This document shows positions 42,811-52,401 of a stretch of 64,000 bases of DNA, piece by piece. Positions within the stretch are counted from its first letter, which is position 1. The number at the start of each line of letters is the position of its first letter. A program made the position numbers and the translations under genes. The notes beneath the pieces were generated by a model, which did not search any database, was not told where the DNA came from, and saw only the letters and a list, made by a program, of their open reading frames with translations. Source of the DNA: Mesoplasma lactucae ATCC 49193 (lineage in GTDB: Bacteria > Bacillota_I > Bacilli_A > Mycoplasmatales > Mycoplasmataceae); NCBI RefSeq assembly GCF_002441935.1, contig NZ_CP023668.1, positions 62,001 to 126,000 on the forward strand, in the 5' to 3' direction.

Positions 42811-43830
42811 TTATTTACGTTTATAATTCAATCCCATACGGTTTTGAACTTTCATTAATTTTTTATAAGCGATTTTACGAGCTTTATTAGCTCCTTCATC
42901 TAATCATTCATCAACTTGTGGTGAATTTCATAGTTCTTTAAATTTAATTTGAATTGGTTCTAGTTCAGAAATTAAAGCTTCAGCAACTGCATCTTTAAAA
43001 TCTTTGTAGTTTTTGTTTTCAAATTCTTTTTGAATTTGATCATAATCTTTATTTGTGATAGCTGAATAAATGGTCATTAAGTTACTAATTCCAGGTTTTT
43101 TTTCTGCATCGAAATAAACTTTATCTTCACTGTCAGTTAAAGCTGAACCAATTTTTCTTTTGATAACTTCTGGTTCATCTAAAATACGAATAAAGGTTTT
43201 TTCATTAGTATTAGACTTAGACATTTTTTTACTTGGTTCTTGTAGGTCCATAATTTTTGGTGTTTTTTTTGGAACTAAATGTTCTGGAATAGTAAATAAA
43301 TCTTCACCATAAGTATGATTCATACGTTCAGCTAAGTTTCTTGTTAATTCTACGTGTTGAATTTGATCAACACCAACAGGAACATAATTAGCATCATATA
43401 AAAGAATGTCTGCAGCCATTAAAGTAGGGTAAGTAAATAATCCAGCAGGAATATAACTAGTTCCATTATTAGCTTTGACTTTTTGTGACTTATCTTTAAA
43501 TTGAGTCATTCTTTCTAATTCACCCATTGTTGCTTGAGTATTTAAAATTCAGCCTAATTGAGCATGTTCTAAGACATCTGATTGAACAAAGATTGTCGCT
43601 TTTTGTGGATCTAATCCACAAGCAAAGTATAAAGTTGCCATTGTTTTAATGTTTTGTTTTAATTTTGTCTTATCTTGAGGCATTGTAATTGCATGAAGAT
43701 TGGCAATAAATAAATATAAATCATATTCATTTTGGTATTGAATAACTTGTTTAATAACTCCAAAGTAGTTTCCAATTGTCATAGTTCCACTTGAAGCAAC
43801 AGCAGTTACCATTTTTTTCATATCGCTCAT
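42811..43830 (-). CDS. trpS: Tryptophanyl-tRNA synthetase
   Basis: The 339-residue class I enzyme charges tRNA-Trp, which in this organism must also serve UGA. Motifs are ASSGTMTIGNYFGVI (the HIGH region, TIGN form), IANLHAITMPQD, TATTYFACGLDP-like (ATLYFACGLDPQKATIFVQS), TYPTLMAADILLYDANYVPVGVDQIQH and the KMSKS loop KKMSKS. Two ATGs are possible; MSDMKKMVTAV (43830) or MKKMVTAV (43821), and neither has a strong ribosome site (AGAAGAA). Confidence 0.96.
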
Positions 43831-44017
43831 TTTATAAGTTCTTCTTTCTACTCTTTTTTAAATAAAAGACATAAAACTTTAATATCTATAATTTTACCTA
43901 ACTTATTTAAAAGAAACAAAGTTAATAGAAGTAATAAAACTATTTTTAAGGGCTATGACTAAAATTAATTTAATTTCCGATTATAATGTTAATAACCAAA
44001 TGGAGGTATTTAAGAAA

Positions 44018-44815
44018 ATGAAATACAGCATTATAGCAAACGATTATCCTGAGAGTTTAGAGTTAGTAAAGACTTTAAACAACGAACTTAAAAACGATAA
44101 TGACTTAACTTTAGATGATAAAAACCCTGAATTAGTTTTTGTAATTGGAGGAGATGGAACTTTTTTAAAAGCCATTAATAAATATAACAACCAATTAGAA
44201 AAGATTAGATTTTATCCAATTAAAAAAGGCGGAATTGGTTTTTATACTAACCACAATATTGTTGAAGATGATAATGATGTTAAAAAAATTCTTGCTATAG
44301 ATAAATGTAAACATACTTATGAATACCCATTATTAGAAGTTAAAATTGATGATAAAACCATCTATACAATCAATGAGGCCAAAATCTTAAATGATATTTC
44401 TCCTCAACAATTAGATATTTATATTAATGATGAAAAGCTAGAAAGCTTTAAAGGATCTGGTTTGGTTTTTTCAACTCCGAGTGGAACCACTGGTTTTATG
44501 AAATCTGTTGGTGGAGCAATTATTTATCCAAACCTTGATTTATTTGAAATGCAAGAAATATCACCAGTTTCAACTGTAATTTTTAAAACTATTAATTCAC
44601 CAATTATCTTTTCAAAAGAGCAAGTTATTAAAATTAAAAATAGTGAAAATTTAAAAGATAAAGACAATTTAAAAGTAATTAGTGATGCTAAACAAATTGC
44701 TACAGACTTCAAGGAAGCTAAGATTAGCTTAAGTAATAAAAAGGTTAGAATCATTGCTACAAAAATGGTCGATAGAACTACACTTTTAAAAGATATTTTC
44801 GTAATAAACAAGTAA
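44018..44815 (+). CDS. nadK: NAD kinase
   Basis: The 265-residue enzyme makes NADP from NAD and ATP, supplying the SDR enzymes. It has the GGDGT motif (VFVIGGDGTFLKAI, Asp46), the conserved NEAKIL segment, and the glycine-rich SGLVFSTPSGTTGF with its NE/D-type substrate site. ATG 44018 is preferred because TGGAGG lies 11 bases upstream and family members begin MKY(A/S)I; an in-frame ATG at 43955 would add 21 residues and has a weaker AAGGG. Confidence 0.93.
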   Translation: MKYSIIANDYPESLELVKTLNNELKNDNDLTLDDKNPELVFVIGGDGTFLKAINKYNNQLEKIRFYPIKKGGIGFYTNHNIVEDDNDVKKILAIDKCKHTYEYPLLEVKIDDKTIYTINEAKILNDISPQQLDIYINDEKLESFKGSGLVFSTPSGTTGFMKSVGGAIIYPNLDLFEMQEISPVSTVIFKTINSPIIFSKEQVIKIKNSENLKDKDNLKVISDAKQIATDFKEAKISLSNKKVRIIATKMVDRTTLLKDIFVINK

Positions 44816-44888
44816 AATAACTATATAGAGGATATACTCTTATAAAAGTTGTAAATTCAACTTAACCTAAAATAAGGAGAAAACAAAA

Positions 44889-45110
44889 ATGAAAAAAATC
44901 ACATTCAATGTTATCCCATTAACAACTGAAAAAGCTGCTAAAAAAATCGGATGCAAATTAAAATGAGGAACATGTTTCGCAATTAAAAACTTCAAAGTTG
45001 ACTTACCAGCTAGAAACATTTCATTCGAATACAACGAAAAACGTACCACACCAGCTAAATTAAAAGCTAAAATCGAAAAAATGAAATACACTGTTAACCA
45101 AGTTAAATAA
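44889..45110 (+). CDS. Small HMA-like protein without the CxxC metal site, next to the copper genes
   Basis: The 73-residue basic protein (MKKITFNVIPLTTEKAAKKI) has the beta-alpha-beta-beta-alpha-beta spacing of heavy-metal-associated domains. Its second half FKVDLPARNISFEYNEKRTTPAKLKAKIEKMKYTV matches the pattern VxVDLxxxxVxVxxxxxxxxxxLxxxIExxGYxV in CopZ-like proteins (stated in pieces). The usual M-x-C-x-x-C loop is replaced by GCKLKWGTC, where two Cys are separated by six residues. AATAAGGAG precedes ATG. It may be a relative of CopZ with altered binding; the fold assignment is inferred from the pattern. A hairpin terminator follows. Confidence 0.7.
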
Positions 45111-45118
45111 TTTTTTAA

Positions 45119-45150
45119 GAAATGGATTAAACCATTTTTTCTTTTCTTTT
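45119..45150 (+). terminator. Terminator before the copper operon
   Basis: AAATGG / CCATTT around ATTAAA, followed by TTTCTTTTCTTTT. Confidence 0.65.
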
Positions 45151-45153
45151 AAA

Positions 45154-45176
45154 ATATACCCCATATGGTATATAAT
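45154..45176 (+). promoter_or_regulatory. CsoR-type copper operator overlapping the -10 box
   Basis: The palindrome ATATACCCCATATGGTATAT (45154-45173) is a TACC...GGTA dyad of the sort bound by CsoR repressors, and it overlaps TATAAT at 45171-45176. It lies 29 bases before csoR, so the operon is probably autorepressed and released by Cu(I). The match is to the known operator type; binding is inferred. Confidence 0.75.
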
Positions 45177-45204
45177 AGAAGCAACATAGAAAGAAGGTTT
45201 TTAC

Positions 45205-45483
45205 ATGAGCATGAAAAAAACTCATCGTGATGAAGAGACAATTAAACTTTATACTAATCATTTAAATCGCATCAAAGGACAGATTGATGGAATTATTAAA
45301 ATGGTTAATGATGATGTATATTGTTTAGATATTGTAAATCAGATTAATGCGATTCGTGGTTCTTTACTATCTATGGATAAAAAACTAGTAAACGAACACA
45401 TTGATCATTGTGTTCGTCACTCTAGTGATTTAGATGAATCACTAGATGAAATCAAAACCTTAATTGATAAAATCGCAAAATAA
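45205..45483 (+). CDS. csoR: CsoR-type copper-sensing repressor
   Basis: The 92-residue all-helical repressor has the Cys-His-Cys copper site: Cys40 in DDVYCLDIV, His65 and Cys69 in NEHIDHCV. LNRIKGQIDGIIKM is the family's DNA-facing helix region. It binds the operator in front of it and lets go when Cu(I) binds. AAGAAGG is upstream; ATG 45205 or 45211 could start. The next gene follows after 16 bases. Confidence 0.95.
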   Translation: MSMKKTHRDEETIKLYTNHLNRIKGQIDGIIKMVNDDVYCLDIVNQINAIRGSLLSMDKKLVNEHIDHCVRHSSDLDESLDEIKTLIDKIAK

Positions 45484-45499
45484 AAGGAGACATATTATT

Positions 45500-45724
45500 A
45501 TGCAAACAATTAAATTAAATAGTAAATCTATTTCTTGTGAAGGATGTAGAAAGACAATTACTAAAACTTTAGAAAGAATGATTGGAGTTAAAGATGTTCA
45601 AGTTGATTTAAATACTAAAGACATCACAGTAACCTTCAATCCCAAATGAACCAATGAAAATAAAATCATGAAAAAATTAACAAAGATTAATTATCCAGCA
45701 ACAATTGTTAAAGGATCTAAGTAG
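45500..45724 (+). CDS. copZ: Copper chaperone (CopZ-like HMA protein)
   Basis: The 74-residue HMA-domain protein carries its metal loop as SISCEGCRKTI (Cys13, Cys16), followed by VGVKDVQVDL-type strands (GVKDVQVDLNTKDITVTF). The start MQTIKLNSK follows AAAAGGAGA. An earlier in-frame ATG inside csoR would add 12 residues without a ribosome site. It probably carries Cu(I) to the copper ATPase encoded immediately downstream. Confidence 0.92.
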
Positions 45725-45729
45725 ATTAA

Positions 45730-48132
45730 ATGGACATGATGAATATGGACATGGGTGGAAATGATAAGAAAAAAGATTCCACTAGTGACCAAGATTATAA
45801 AATTCAAGGAATGTCTTGCGCTAGTTGTGCTAAAGCAATCACAAAAAGCGTTAAGAAAGTTCCTGGTGTAAAGAAAGTAAAAGTAAATGTTTCAACAGAT
45901 TCTATGAATGTTCAAATGGATAGTAATGTTCAAGATGATGCTATTTTAAATGCTGTTAAATCTGCTGGATATAAAGCCCAAAAAATAGGAAACAATGTTA
46001 CTTTTTCTAAAAAACCTTCAAAATATTTAATTGAACAAATTGTTAAATTTTCAATTTCATTAATTTTAACTATTCCTTTATGAGTAGGAATGGGATTAAT
46101 GCTTGGAAATGTTGATACGACTGGTGCAAAAGTTATTTGTGGCCCAACATTTCAAATTGTTCTAGCTTCAATCATTTTATTTGGAGTTGGTTATAGTTTC
46201 TTTGTTGATGTTTGAGCTGGAATTAAAACTCTAACAACAAATATGTATTTCTTAATTGTATTAGGTGCTTTAGCAGCGTACGGATTAAGTATTTATAATG
46301 GAGTTCAAGATGGGTGAAAATATGTTCCGATGAATGAAGGTGGTCATGAACTATACTTTGAAACCATCGGAACAATTGTCACTTTAGCCTTATTAGGAAA
46401 CATTTTTGAAAACTTAGCTAAAGTAAATACTACAAACTCATTACAAAAAATTTCAGATTTAATTCCGTCAAAAGCTATATTAGTTTTAAATGGAAAAACT
46501 CAAGAAATTGATACAATCTCATTAAAATTAAACGACATTGTTCAAGTTAAACCAGGAGATAAAGTCCCAACCGACGGAATTATTACTTCTGGGAATGGTT
46601 ATGTAAATGAATCTCTTGTTTCTGGTGAATCAAAACCAATTAAAAAAGCAATCGGTGACAAGATTGTAGCTGGAAGTGTAGTTGACCAAGGCTCAATGCA
46701 ATTCAAAGTTACTAAAGTTGCTAGTGATAATACAGTTTCACAAATCTTAACCTTAGTTCAACAAGCTCAAGGTGGAGATTTAAAAATTGGTAAATTAGCT
46801 GATAAAATTTCAGCTTGATTTGTACCGATTGTTATTTTTGCAGCCTTAATGACTTTCATGGGTTGATCAATTCATGATCACGCCGTTAGTCAAAGAGCAA
46901 TTATTAACGCAATATCTGCATTAATTGCAGCTTGTCCCTGTGCTTTAGGTTTAGCAACGCCAACTGCAATTATGGTTGGAACTGGAAAAGCTAGTGAAAT
47001 TGGAATCGTGTTTAAAAATGGAAACCAATTAGAAAACTTAGCAAACTTAAGAGCGGTTGTGTTTGATAAAACAGGAACATTAACTCAAGGAAAAATGACT
47101 TTAGACCAAATTCAAACTCTTTCAAAAACTTATAGTGATGAAGAAATTAAAGAATATTTAAAAGCTGTTGAATCAAATTCTCAACACCCATTAGCAACTT
47201 CTTTAGTAGCTTCATTGCCAAATGTCAAAACTTTAAAAACAACAAATTTTACAAATTATACTTCAAAAGGAGTAAGCGCAGTTGTAAATAACAAAACTAT
47301 TAAAGTTGGAAACGTAAACTGACTAACAACTGATAAAGACATTGTTAATAAAGTTAATGCCTTACAACAAGAAGGAAAATCAGTTTTTATGATGACTATA
47401 AACGATGAACCTGTAGCCATTGTTTCTTTATCAGATAAAATTAAACCAGATGCAAAACAACTAATTACTGCTTTAAATGATTTAGGTATTAGAACTGTAA
47501 TGGTAACTGGAGATAACTTATTAACTGCTAATTATGTTGCAAAACAATTAGGAATTAAAGAAGTTCATGCTGATATTCCAGTTAGTCAAAAAGCAGATTT
47601 TGTAGCTAGTTTACAAAATGGAATAAATAAAAAAGGTAAACCGGTTCATAATGTTGTTGCTATGGTTGGGGACGGAATTAATGATACAGTTGCTTTAACA
47701 AAAGCTGACATTGGGATTACCATGTCAACTTCATTAGATGTAGCAATTGCTTCAAGTGATATTATTCTAGTTAATAATGATTTAATGGATATCTATAGAT
47801 CTGTTGTTGTAGCTAAAAGAACTTATAGAAAGATTATTGGAAACATTTTCTGAGCATTTATCTATAACATTATTATGATTCCACTAGCTGCAACAGGAGT
47901 ATTAAGACCTGAATTCTCAGCTATTGCTATGGCATTAAGTTCTGTTTCAGTTGTACTTAACTCATTATTATTAAGTGTTAAAAACATCAAGATGCCAAAG
48001 AAAAAACATCCTGATAAATTAGACAGTGAAACCTTAAAACCTGCTAGTTATTACATTAATCAAGACATGAAAAATATGGATATGTCTAATATGAAAATGG
48101 ATAGTAAGAAATCAAAACAAGATAATAAATAG
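45730..48132 (+). CDS. copA: Copper-exporting P1B-type ATPase
   Basis: The 800-residue membrane ATPase pumps Cu(I) out. An N-terminal HMA domain has GMSCASC (Cys30, Cys33). The transmembrane metal site CPC is Cys402-Pro-Cys404 in [12 protein letters not shown]; the phosphorylated Asp446 is in DKTGTLT; SESVxGES-type TESLVSGES and [12 protein letters not shown] follow. The last motif usually reads GDGINDAPAL, so TV is unusual. Both ends are Met-rich (MDMMNMDM at the start; [12 protein letters not shown] near the end), which could hold extra copper. It starts 5 bases after copZ with no good ribosome site, suggesting translational coupling. Confidence 0.95.
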
Positions 48133-48133
48133 T

Positions 48134-48163
48134 AAAAGAGAACCAAAAGCGGTTCTCTTTTTT
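48134..48163 (+). terminator. Terminator of the copper operon
   Basis: AAAAGAGAACC / GGTTCTCTTTT with loop AAAAGC and a T run. Confidence 0.92.
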
Positions 48164-48177
48164 TCTTGCTATAAAAA

Positions 48178-48201
48178 ACTAGAAGCTTTTAACTTCTAGT
48201 A
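48178..48201 (-). terminator. Terminator of the minus-strand membrane-protein gene
   Basis: ACTAGAAG / CTTCTAGT (with loop CTTTTAA) lies just beyond the minus-strand stop at 48208; T residues follow on that strand. Confidence 0.7.
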
Positions 48202-48207
48202 ATTTTT

Positions 48208-49356
48208 CTATCTATAAATGATGTTTTCTTTAAAGTTAATTCCTCTTAAGTTTGTTGAGTAATCGATATGTCATCCATATCCATAAACGTTCATCATTGA
48301 TTCAATACCTGGGTATTTAAAGTTAATAATGAATTCTAAGTTTCCTTCATTTCCAACAACTTGATAAGAAGGGGTAATTTTTTCTTCTTTATATTTAGTG
48401 TTATATGTGAATTTTACTTTAATTCCCATATCATCAGTACCTTCTGGTGTATATTCACCGAAAATATCATTTCAATCTAATGTTCTATGTGATCAAATGT
48501 TGTTAAAAGTAATTTGTTTTACATCTGAGAACTTAGTATCAGGTCTGATTTTGCTAAATTCTTTTTGAGTATCAATTGTCATGTCTTGTTCATTAACAAA
48601 TTCGTTTCTGATAACTGCTCCAAGTACTCCATCTTTTGGAACGGCAGTTCCAACTAATCCACCAGCAAAGATCGCTAAGAAGATTGTTACGCAAATAAGA
48701 ATTGCTTTTTTGCTCATGCGTTTTCCAAAATCAATGAAACTGTAATGTTCAATTCTTTCTGGAACTGTTGTTTGCGGGTTGTAAGTTCTTGCTGAAACTT
48801 TAATTCAGTATAGAACACCTTCTCATAGAACCGCAAAGATTCAGAAGAAGATGAACATTAAAATAGGCACTGCTCCTAAACATAGGAAGAAAATTGCGAA
48901 TGCTGATCCAACTGGATAAATCGCAAAGGCGAATGCTCCATAAACTGGTAAGAATAACATAGCAATTCCAGCGATTGCTACAATTGCTGCAGCAGCTAAG
49001 ATAACTGCGCCAATGATTCATCAAGGAATCATCACAATCGTTGCTCAAATTCCTCTAAAGAATCTTTTCGCGAACGGAACTTTTTGTCTATTTAAAGGTT
49101 CGACTTCAATGAATAACTCTGGTAGTTCGTTATTTTGTTTTTTTGTAATAATGTAATTAGTAATTTGTCTTTTAATTTTAACAACATTAAGATTTGCTAA
49201 AGCTTCATTGAAAGACATTCCCTTAGCCATTTCATCATAAATGGCTTGTTTCATATAACCCATGGCTTCAACTCGTAAAGAGTCTTCATAAATATCAGTG
49301 GTGTTATCTTCTAAATATTCCAATAAAACTTGTTCTTGTGCTTTATTTAATTGCAT
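48208..49356 (-). CDS. Membrane protein with N-terminal helical domain (HAAS-like), unknown function
   Basis: This 382-residue protein has an N-terminal helical domain of about 100 residues (MQLNKAQEQVLLEYLEDN, VEAMGYMKQAIYDEMAKGMSFNEAL). That pattern resembles HAAS/DUF1700 domains, which often precede membrane segments. Two or three long membrane spans follow (VILAAAAIVAIAGIAMLFLPVYG, FAIFFLCLGAVPILMFIFFW), another near residue 220, and a polar C-terminal region of about 140 residues that is probably outside. Its ribosome site is AAAGG before ATG. The 5' UTR carries a long hairpin (see 49391). Function unknown. Confidence 0.75.
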
Positions 49357-49390
49357 TTTTATAACCTTTCTCTTAAGGAAATAATTATGT

Positions 49391-49458
49391 GAAATAAATT
49401 AAAAAGCCTCAAAAGCTTCATAAATAAGCTATTTTCCTCTTACTTGTTAATTTATTTC
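49391..49458 (-). promoter_or_regulatory. Long hairpin in the 5' UTR of the minus-strand membrane-protein gene
   Basis: GAAATAAATTAA (49391-49402) and TTAATTTATTTC (49447-49458) are perfect 12-base complements. They enclose a smaller AGCTT/AAGCT stem. On the minus strand this lies between the promoter (TATAAT at 49478-49483) and the start codon 49356. The role is unknown; a stability or translation-control element is possible. Confidence 0.5.
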
Positions 49459-49477
49459 CCTGTCTATTTTCCTTATT

Positions 49478-49504
49478 ATTATATCAAAAACCATTTATTA
49501 GCAA
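49478..49504 (-). promoter_or_regulatory. Promoter of the minus-strand membrane-protein gene
   Basis: On the minus strand TTGCTA (49499-49504) and TATAAT (49478-49483) are separated by 15 bases. Confidence 0.55.
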
Positions 49505-49549
49505 CGATTTATAGGGTTTTTAATAATATTTAACAAAAAAGACAACCGG

Positions 49550-49578
49550 TTGCTAAAAACCTAAATAACTAGTAAAAT
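49550..49578 (+). promoter_or_regulatory. Promoter of the RNase J-like gene
   Basis: TTGCTA (49550-49555) and TAAAAT (49573-49578) are separated by 17 bases. The two divergent promoters use the same -35 sequence on opposite strands, making an 8-base inverted repeat (TTAGCAAC / GTTGCTAA). Transcription would begin about 220 bases before the start codon. Confidence 0.55.
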
Positions 49579-49579
49579 C

Positions 49580-49714
49580 AGATTAATAATTACTTCTTTT
49601 AGAAGTTTTACTTTTTAATTAAAATTAATCTTATTTTTAAAATGAATAATAAAAGAGACTTCATTTTAAAAACACAAAACCGTTTTTCTGGGTATAACTA
49701 ATTGAAAGCTACCC
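49580..49714 (+). promoter_or_regulatory. Hairpin-rich 5' UTR of the RNase J-like gene
   Basis: Successive stems are AGATTAAT/ATTAATCT (49580-49631) enclosing ACTTCT/AGAAGT, a perfect 12-bp TTTTAAAATGAA/TTCATTTTAAAA (49635-49671), and GGGTA/TACCC (49690-49714). The ribosome site AAGGAG lies at about 49788. RNases of this sort often control their own mRNA through the leader; this is an inference here. The rest of 49715-49808 is A/T-rich with nothing recognisable. Confidence 0.5.
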
Positions 49715-49808
49715 TTTAAAAACTTTAAAAAATAAATTCTAAAAGATAAATATTTTTTTAAATACTTTATTTTAATAATAAAAAAAACAAGGAGAATAAC
49801 AAAACAAA

Positions 49809-51680
49809 ATGGCAGACATTAAATTTATGGCCTTAGGTGGTCAAGATGAACGTGGAAAAAACCTGTTCATCATTGAAGTTGATGAAGACTTATTCGTTTT
49901 TGATTGTGGATTAAAATACCCAGAAAAAGGGATTTTAGGAGTTGATGTGGTAATTCCAAACTTCGAATACCTAATCAATAACGCTTCAAGAATTAAAGGA
50001 ATTTTCTTATCAAATTCATCAGCATATAACTCTGGTGCAATTTCATATCTATTAAAAGATATTGATGTGCCGGTTTATTGTAATGACATTACAGAAACTG
50101 TCTTACAAATTAAATTAGAAAGATCATTTCTAAAAAACAAATCTCAAAACTTTAAAATCATAAAAGATAAAGACGTAGTTGATTTTGGGAAAAACAAAAT
50201 CGAAGCATTTAGATTAACTGCTTCATCACCAAACTCATTAGGATTTGCATTACATACTGAAGATGGAATTATTGTTTATGCTGGAGACTTTATTATTGAT
50301 GGACAAGAAACTTCAGATTTCTCAACTGATTATTCTCACATCAATAAACTAGCAGAAGAAGGAGTTTTAGCTTTATTGGCTGACTCTGAATATGCTTCAA
50401 AAATGTCTTATGCAGTACCAAATCATAAAATTGAAAAATACATTGCAGCGCCTTTTAAAGAAAAGAAAACAAGAATCGCTGTTGGTATTTTTGAAGAAGA
50501 TATCTTTAAATTAGGAGAAATTGTTGCTCAAGCAAAAGCTAATAATCGTAAGATTGCAGTTTACGGGAGAACTATGCAAACCATCTTAAAAAACGATATG
50601 ATTCACTCAAACTTAAACTTAAATGATGATGATTTAATTTCAGTTGATGAATACATGAAATCAGATAACGGGGTTTTAATCATTTCTGGAAACGGAGATG
50701 TACTTTACTCAAAACTTGCCAAAATTGCTACAGGCAACGATGATGTGATTGAATTTGGACCTAAAGATGTTGTTATTTTAGCAACACCACCAGCACCAGG
50801 AGTTGAAAAACGTCATGCTCAAATCTTAGATGAACTAGCAAGAACTGATGCAAAATTAATTGCTTTAAGTGATAAAAACATTTGACCAATGCGTGCTTGT
50901 CATGAAGATATCAAAATGTTAACTAGCTTATTAAAACCAAAATACTTTGTGCCAATTAAAGGTCTATACAAAGAATTCTTATCAGCCGAAAAAGCTGCTA
51001 TGGATGCTGGAATTAAAGAAGGAAATGTTTGTTTGGTTGATAATGGGCAAGTTGCAAGAATCACTGATAAATTCATTTCTATTACAGATAAAACTTTACC
51101 TAATGGTGATACTTATGTTGATGGTAGCGGAGTTGGAGATATCGGAAACGTTGTTTTAAATGAACGTAAATTATTAGCAAACGATGGTGTGATTATTGTT
51201 GGTGCAACAATTGATAGTCGTACAAAAGAATCTATTTCTTTAATTGATATTCAAATGCGTGGAGTTATTTATATTTCAGAAGACCAAGCAGTTTTCAAAA
51301 TCATGCAAAAAGAAGTTAACCAAATCTTAGATAACTCAACTGAATTGTTTAAAAAAGATCCTAAAAAATATGATTTAAACGATGTTAAACGTGAAATTGT
51401 TTCCAAAGTTAAATCATTAATTAAACAAGAATCAGGAAAACAACCAATGATTCTATGTATCATTAATGAAATTGATGGCAACTTTAACTTAAAATCAGTT
51501 CTAGCTCGTAGTCAAAAATCACGTAATTATGTTCACAAAGCTACTTCAAACATTAATCAAAAAAGAAGAAGCAATAAAAATAATAACCAAAACAAAACCA
51601 ATAAACCAAATGATAAAAAACGTACTAGCAGACCAGCTACTATGAAAAAACCAAATCAAAATAATAAAAAAGAGGACTAA
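49809..51680 (+). CDS. RNase J-family protein with lost metal-binding motif (RnjB-like)
   Basis: The 623-residue protein has the RNase J architecture: metallo-beta-lactamase fold with inserted beta-CASP domain (YGRTMQTIL, ISGNGD), then the C-terminal domain. The catalytic HxHxDH is gone: KGIFLSNSSAYNSGAISYLL replaces the usual GIFxTHGHEDHIGAxPYLL, so His, His, Asp and His become Asn69, Ser71, Tyr73 and Asn74. The later HVSGHA and PVHGEY motifs are RACHED and PIKGLY. It is probably inactive as a nuclease and may be a structural partner of an active RNase J elsewhere, like J1/J2. The tail (from about 585) is Lys/Asn/Arg-rich, suited to RNA. ACAAGGAG precedes ATG. Confidence 0.9.
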
Positions 51681-51695
51681 AAATCCTCTTTTTTT
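51668..51695. terminator. Bidirectional terminator overlapping the stop of the RNase J-like gene
   Basis: AAAGAGGA / TCCTCTTT with loop CTAAAAA; A and T runs on both sides. It also lies at the stop of the convergent minus-strand gene (51694). Confidence 0.88.
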
Positions 51696-52218
51696 ATGGT
51701 TGAAATTCAATGTTTGTAACAATAGTTACAATTGTCATTAATAAAACGGCTAAGAAAATAATTTTAATTGCTAAGATTTGTTTAGCTTCAAGTGTAGTTA
51801 AAGTTCTTTGATATCTTCTTCTTTTATCTTGAAAGAATTTTTGTGAGTTTCTATTTTTAGTTCAGTTAATAAACATTGCTATGACTATTAAAAGCACAGT
51901 AAAACCTAAACTAGCTCAACCGGCTGCTTGATAGTCTGGAGCTTTATCACTGTTTCTAGCAAGATAACCAATTAAGAAACTTAATCCAGTTAAAACAAAT
52001 GCAATTGCAGATGAAGTTAAATAACTTCATCATTTCATTTTCTTAGTTTGGTTATAAACTTTAATTCGATGTTCAGCTTCATTTAAATAATAAGTATCTT
52101 CAACAATTGCATCAACTTCTTCATTGAAATATTCTCGTTTTGCATTATCTAAATCTTTTAACTGAGTTCTTCAATTTGGATCATCTGGATGTTTTCTTCT
52201 TCTTTTCTTCTTAGCCAT
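51694..52218 (-). CDS. Small two-span membrane protein with basic N-terminus, unknown
   Basis: The 174-residue protein starts MAKKKRRRKHPDDPNWRTQ and has an acidic/aromatic stretch (FNEEVDAIVEDTYYLNEAEHR). Two membrane spans follow (YLTSSAIAFVLTGLSFLIGYLA and GWASLGFTVLLIVIAMFI), then a cytoplasmic KNRNSQKFFQDKRRRYQRT loop and a last hydrophobic segment (AIKIIFLAVLLMTIVTIVT). No family is recognised. It is divergent from oppA, with a 183-base gap that holds the promoters of both. Confidence 0.75.
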
Positions 52219-52340
52219 TTTAATAACTCTTCTCTAATTCTTTTTATTATAAATTAACTTTAAAACTTCACAAACTAATTGCGTAGTATAAAAAAGTTAG
52301 TAAGATATAGTTATAGACTTAATTTTACTTGTAGGCAGAA

Positions 52341-52352
52341 AACTTATAAGTT
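52341..52352 (+). promoter_or_regulatory. AACTTATAAGTT palindrome upstream of oppA
   Basis: A perfect 12-base palindrome, the same as before lipoprotein 4 and close to those before lipoprotein 3 and pfkA. TATAGT-like boxes lie about 25 bases upstream. It could be an operator in the 5' UTR. Confidence 0.45.
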
Positions 52353-52401
52353 AAAATCTTTTAAAATAGTTACCAAAATTAATGAAAGGAGTTTTTAAAT
52401 T

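Noticed and set aside
49498-49556. Inverted repeat TTAGCAAC / GTTGCTAA as a protein-binding operator
   Set aside because: It is better explained as two divergent -35 boxes, each with a -10 box at normal spacing.
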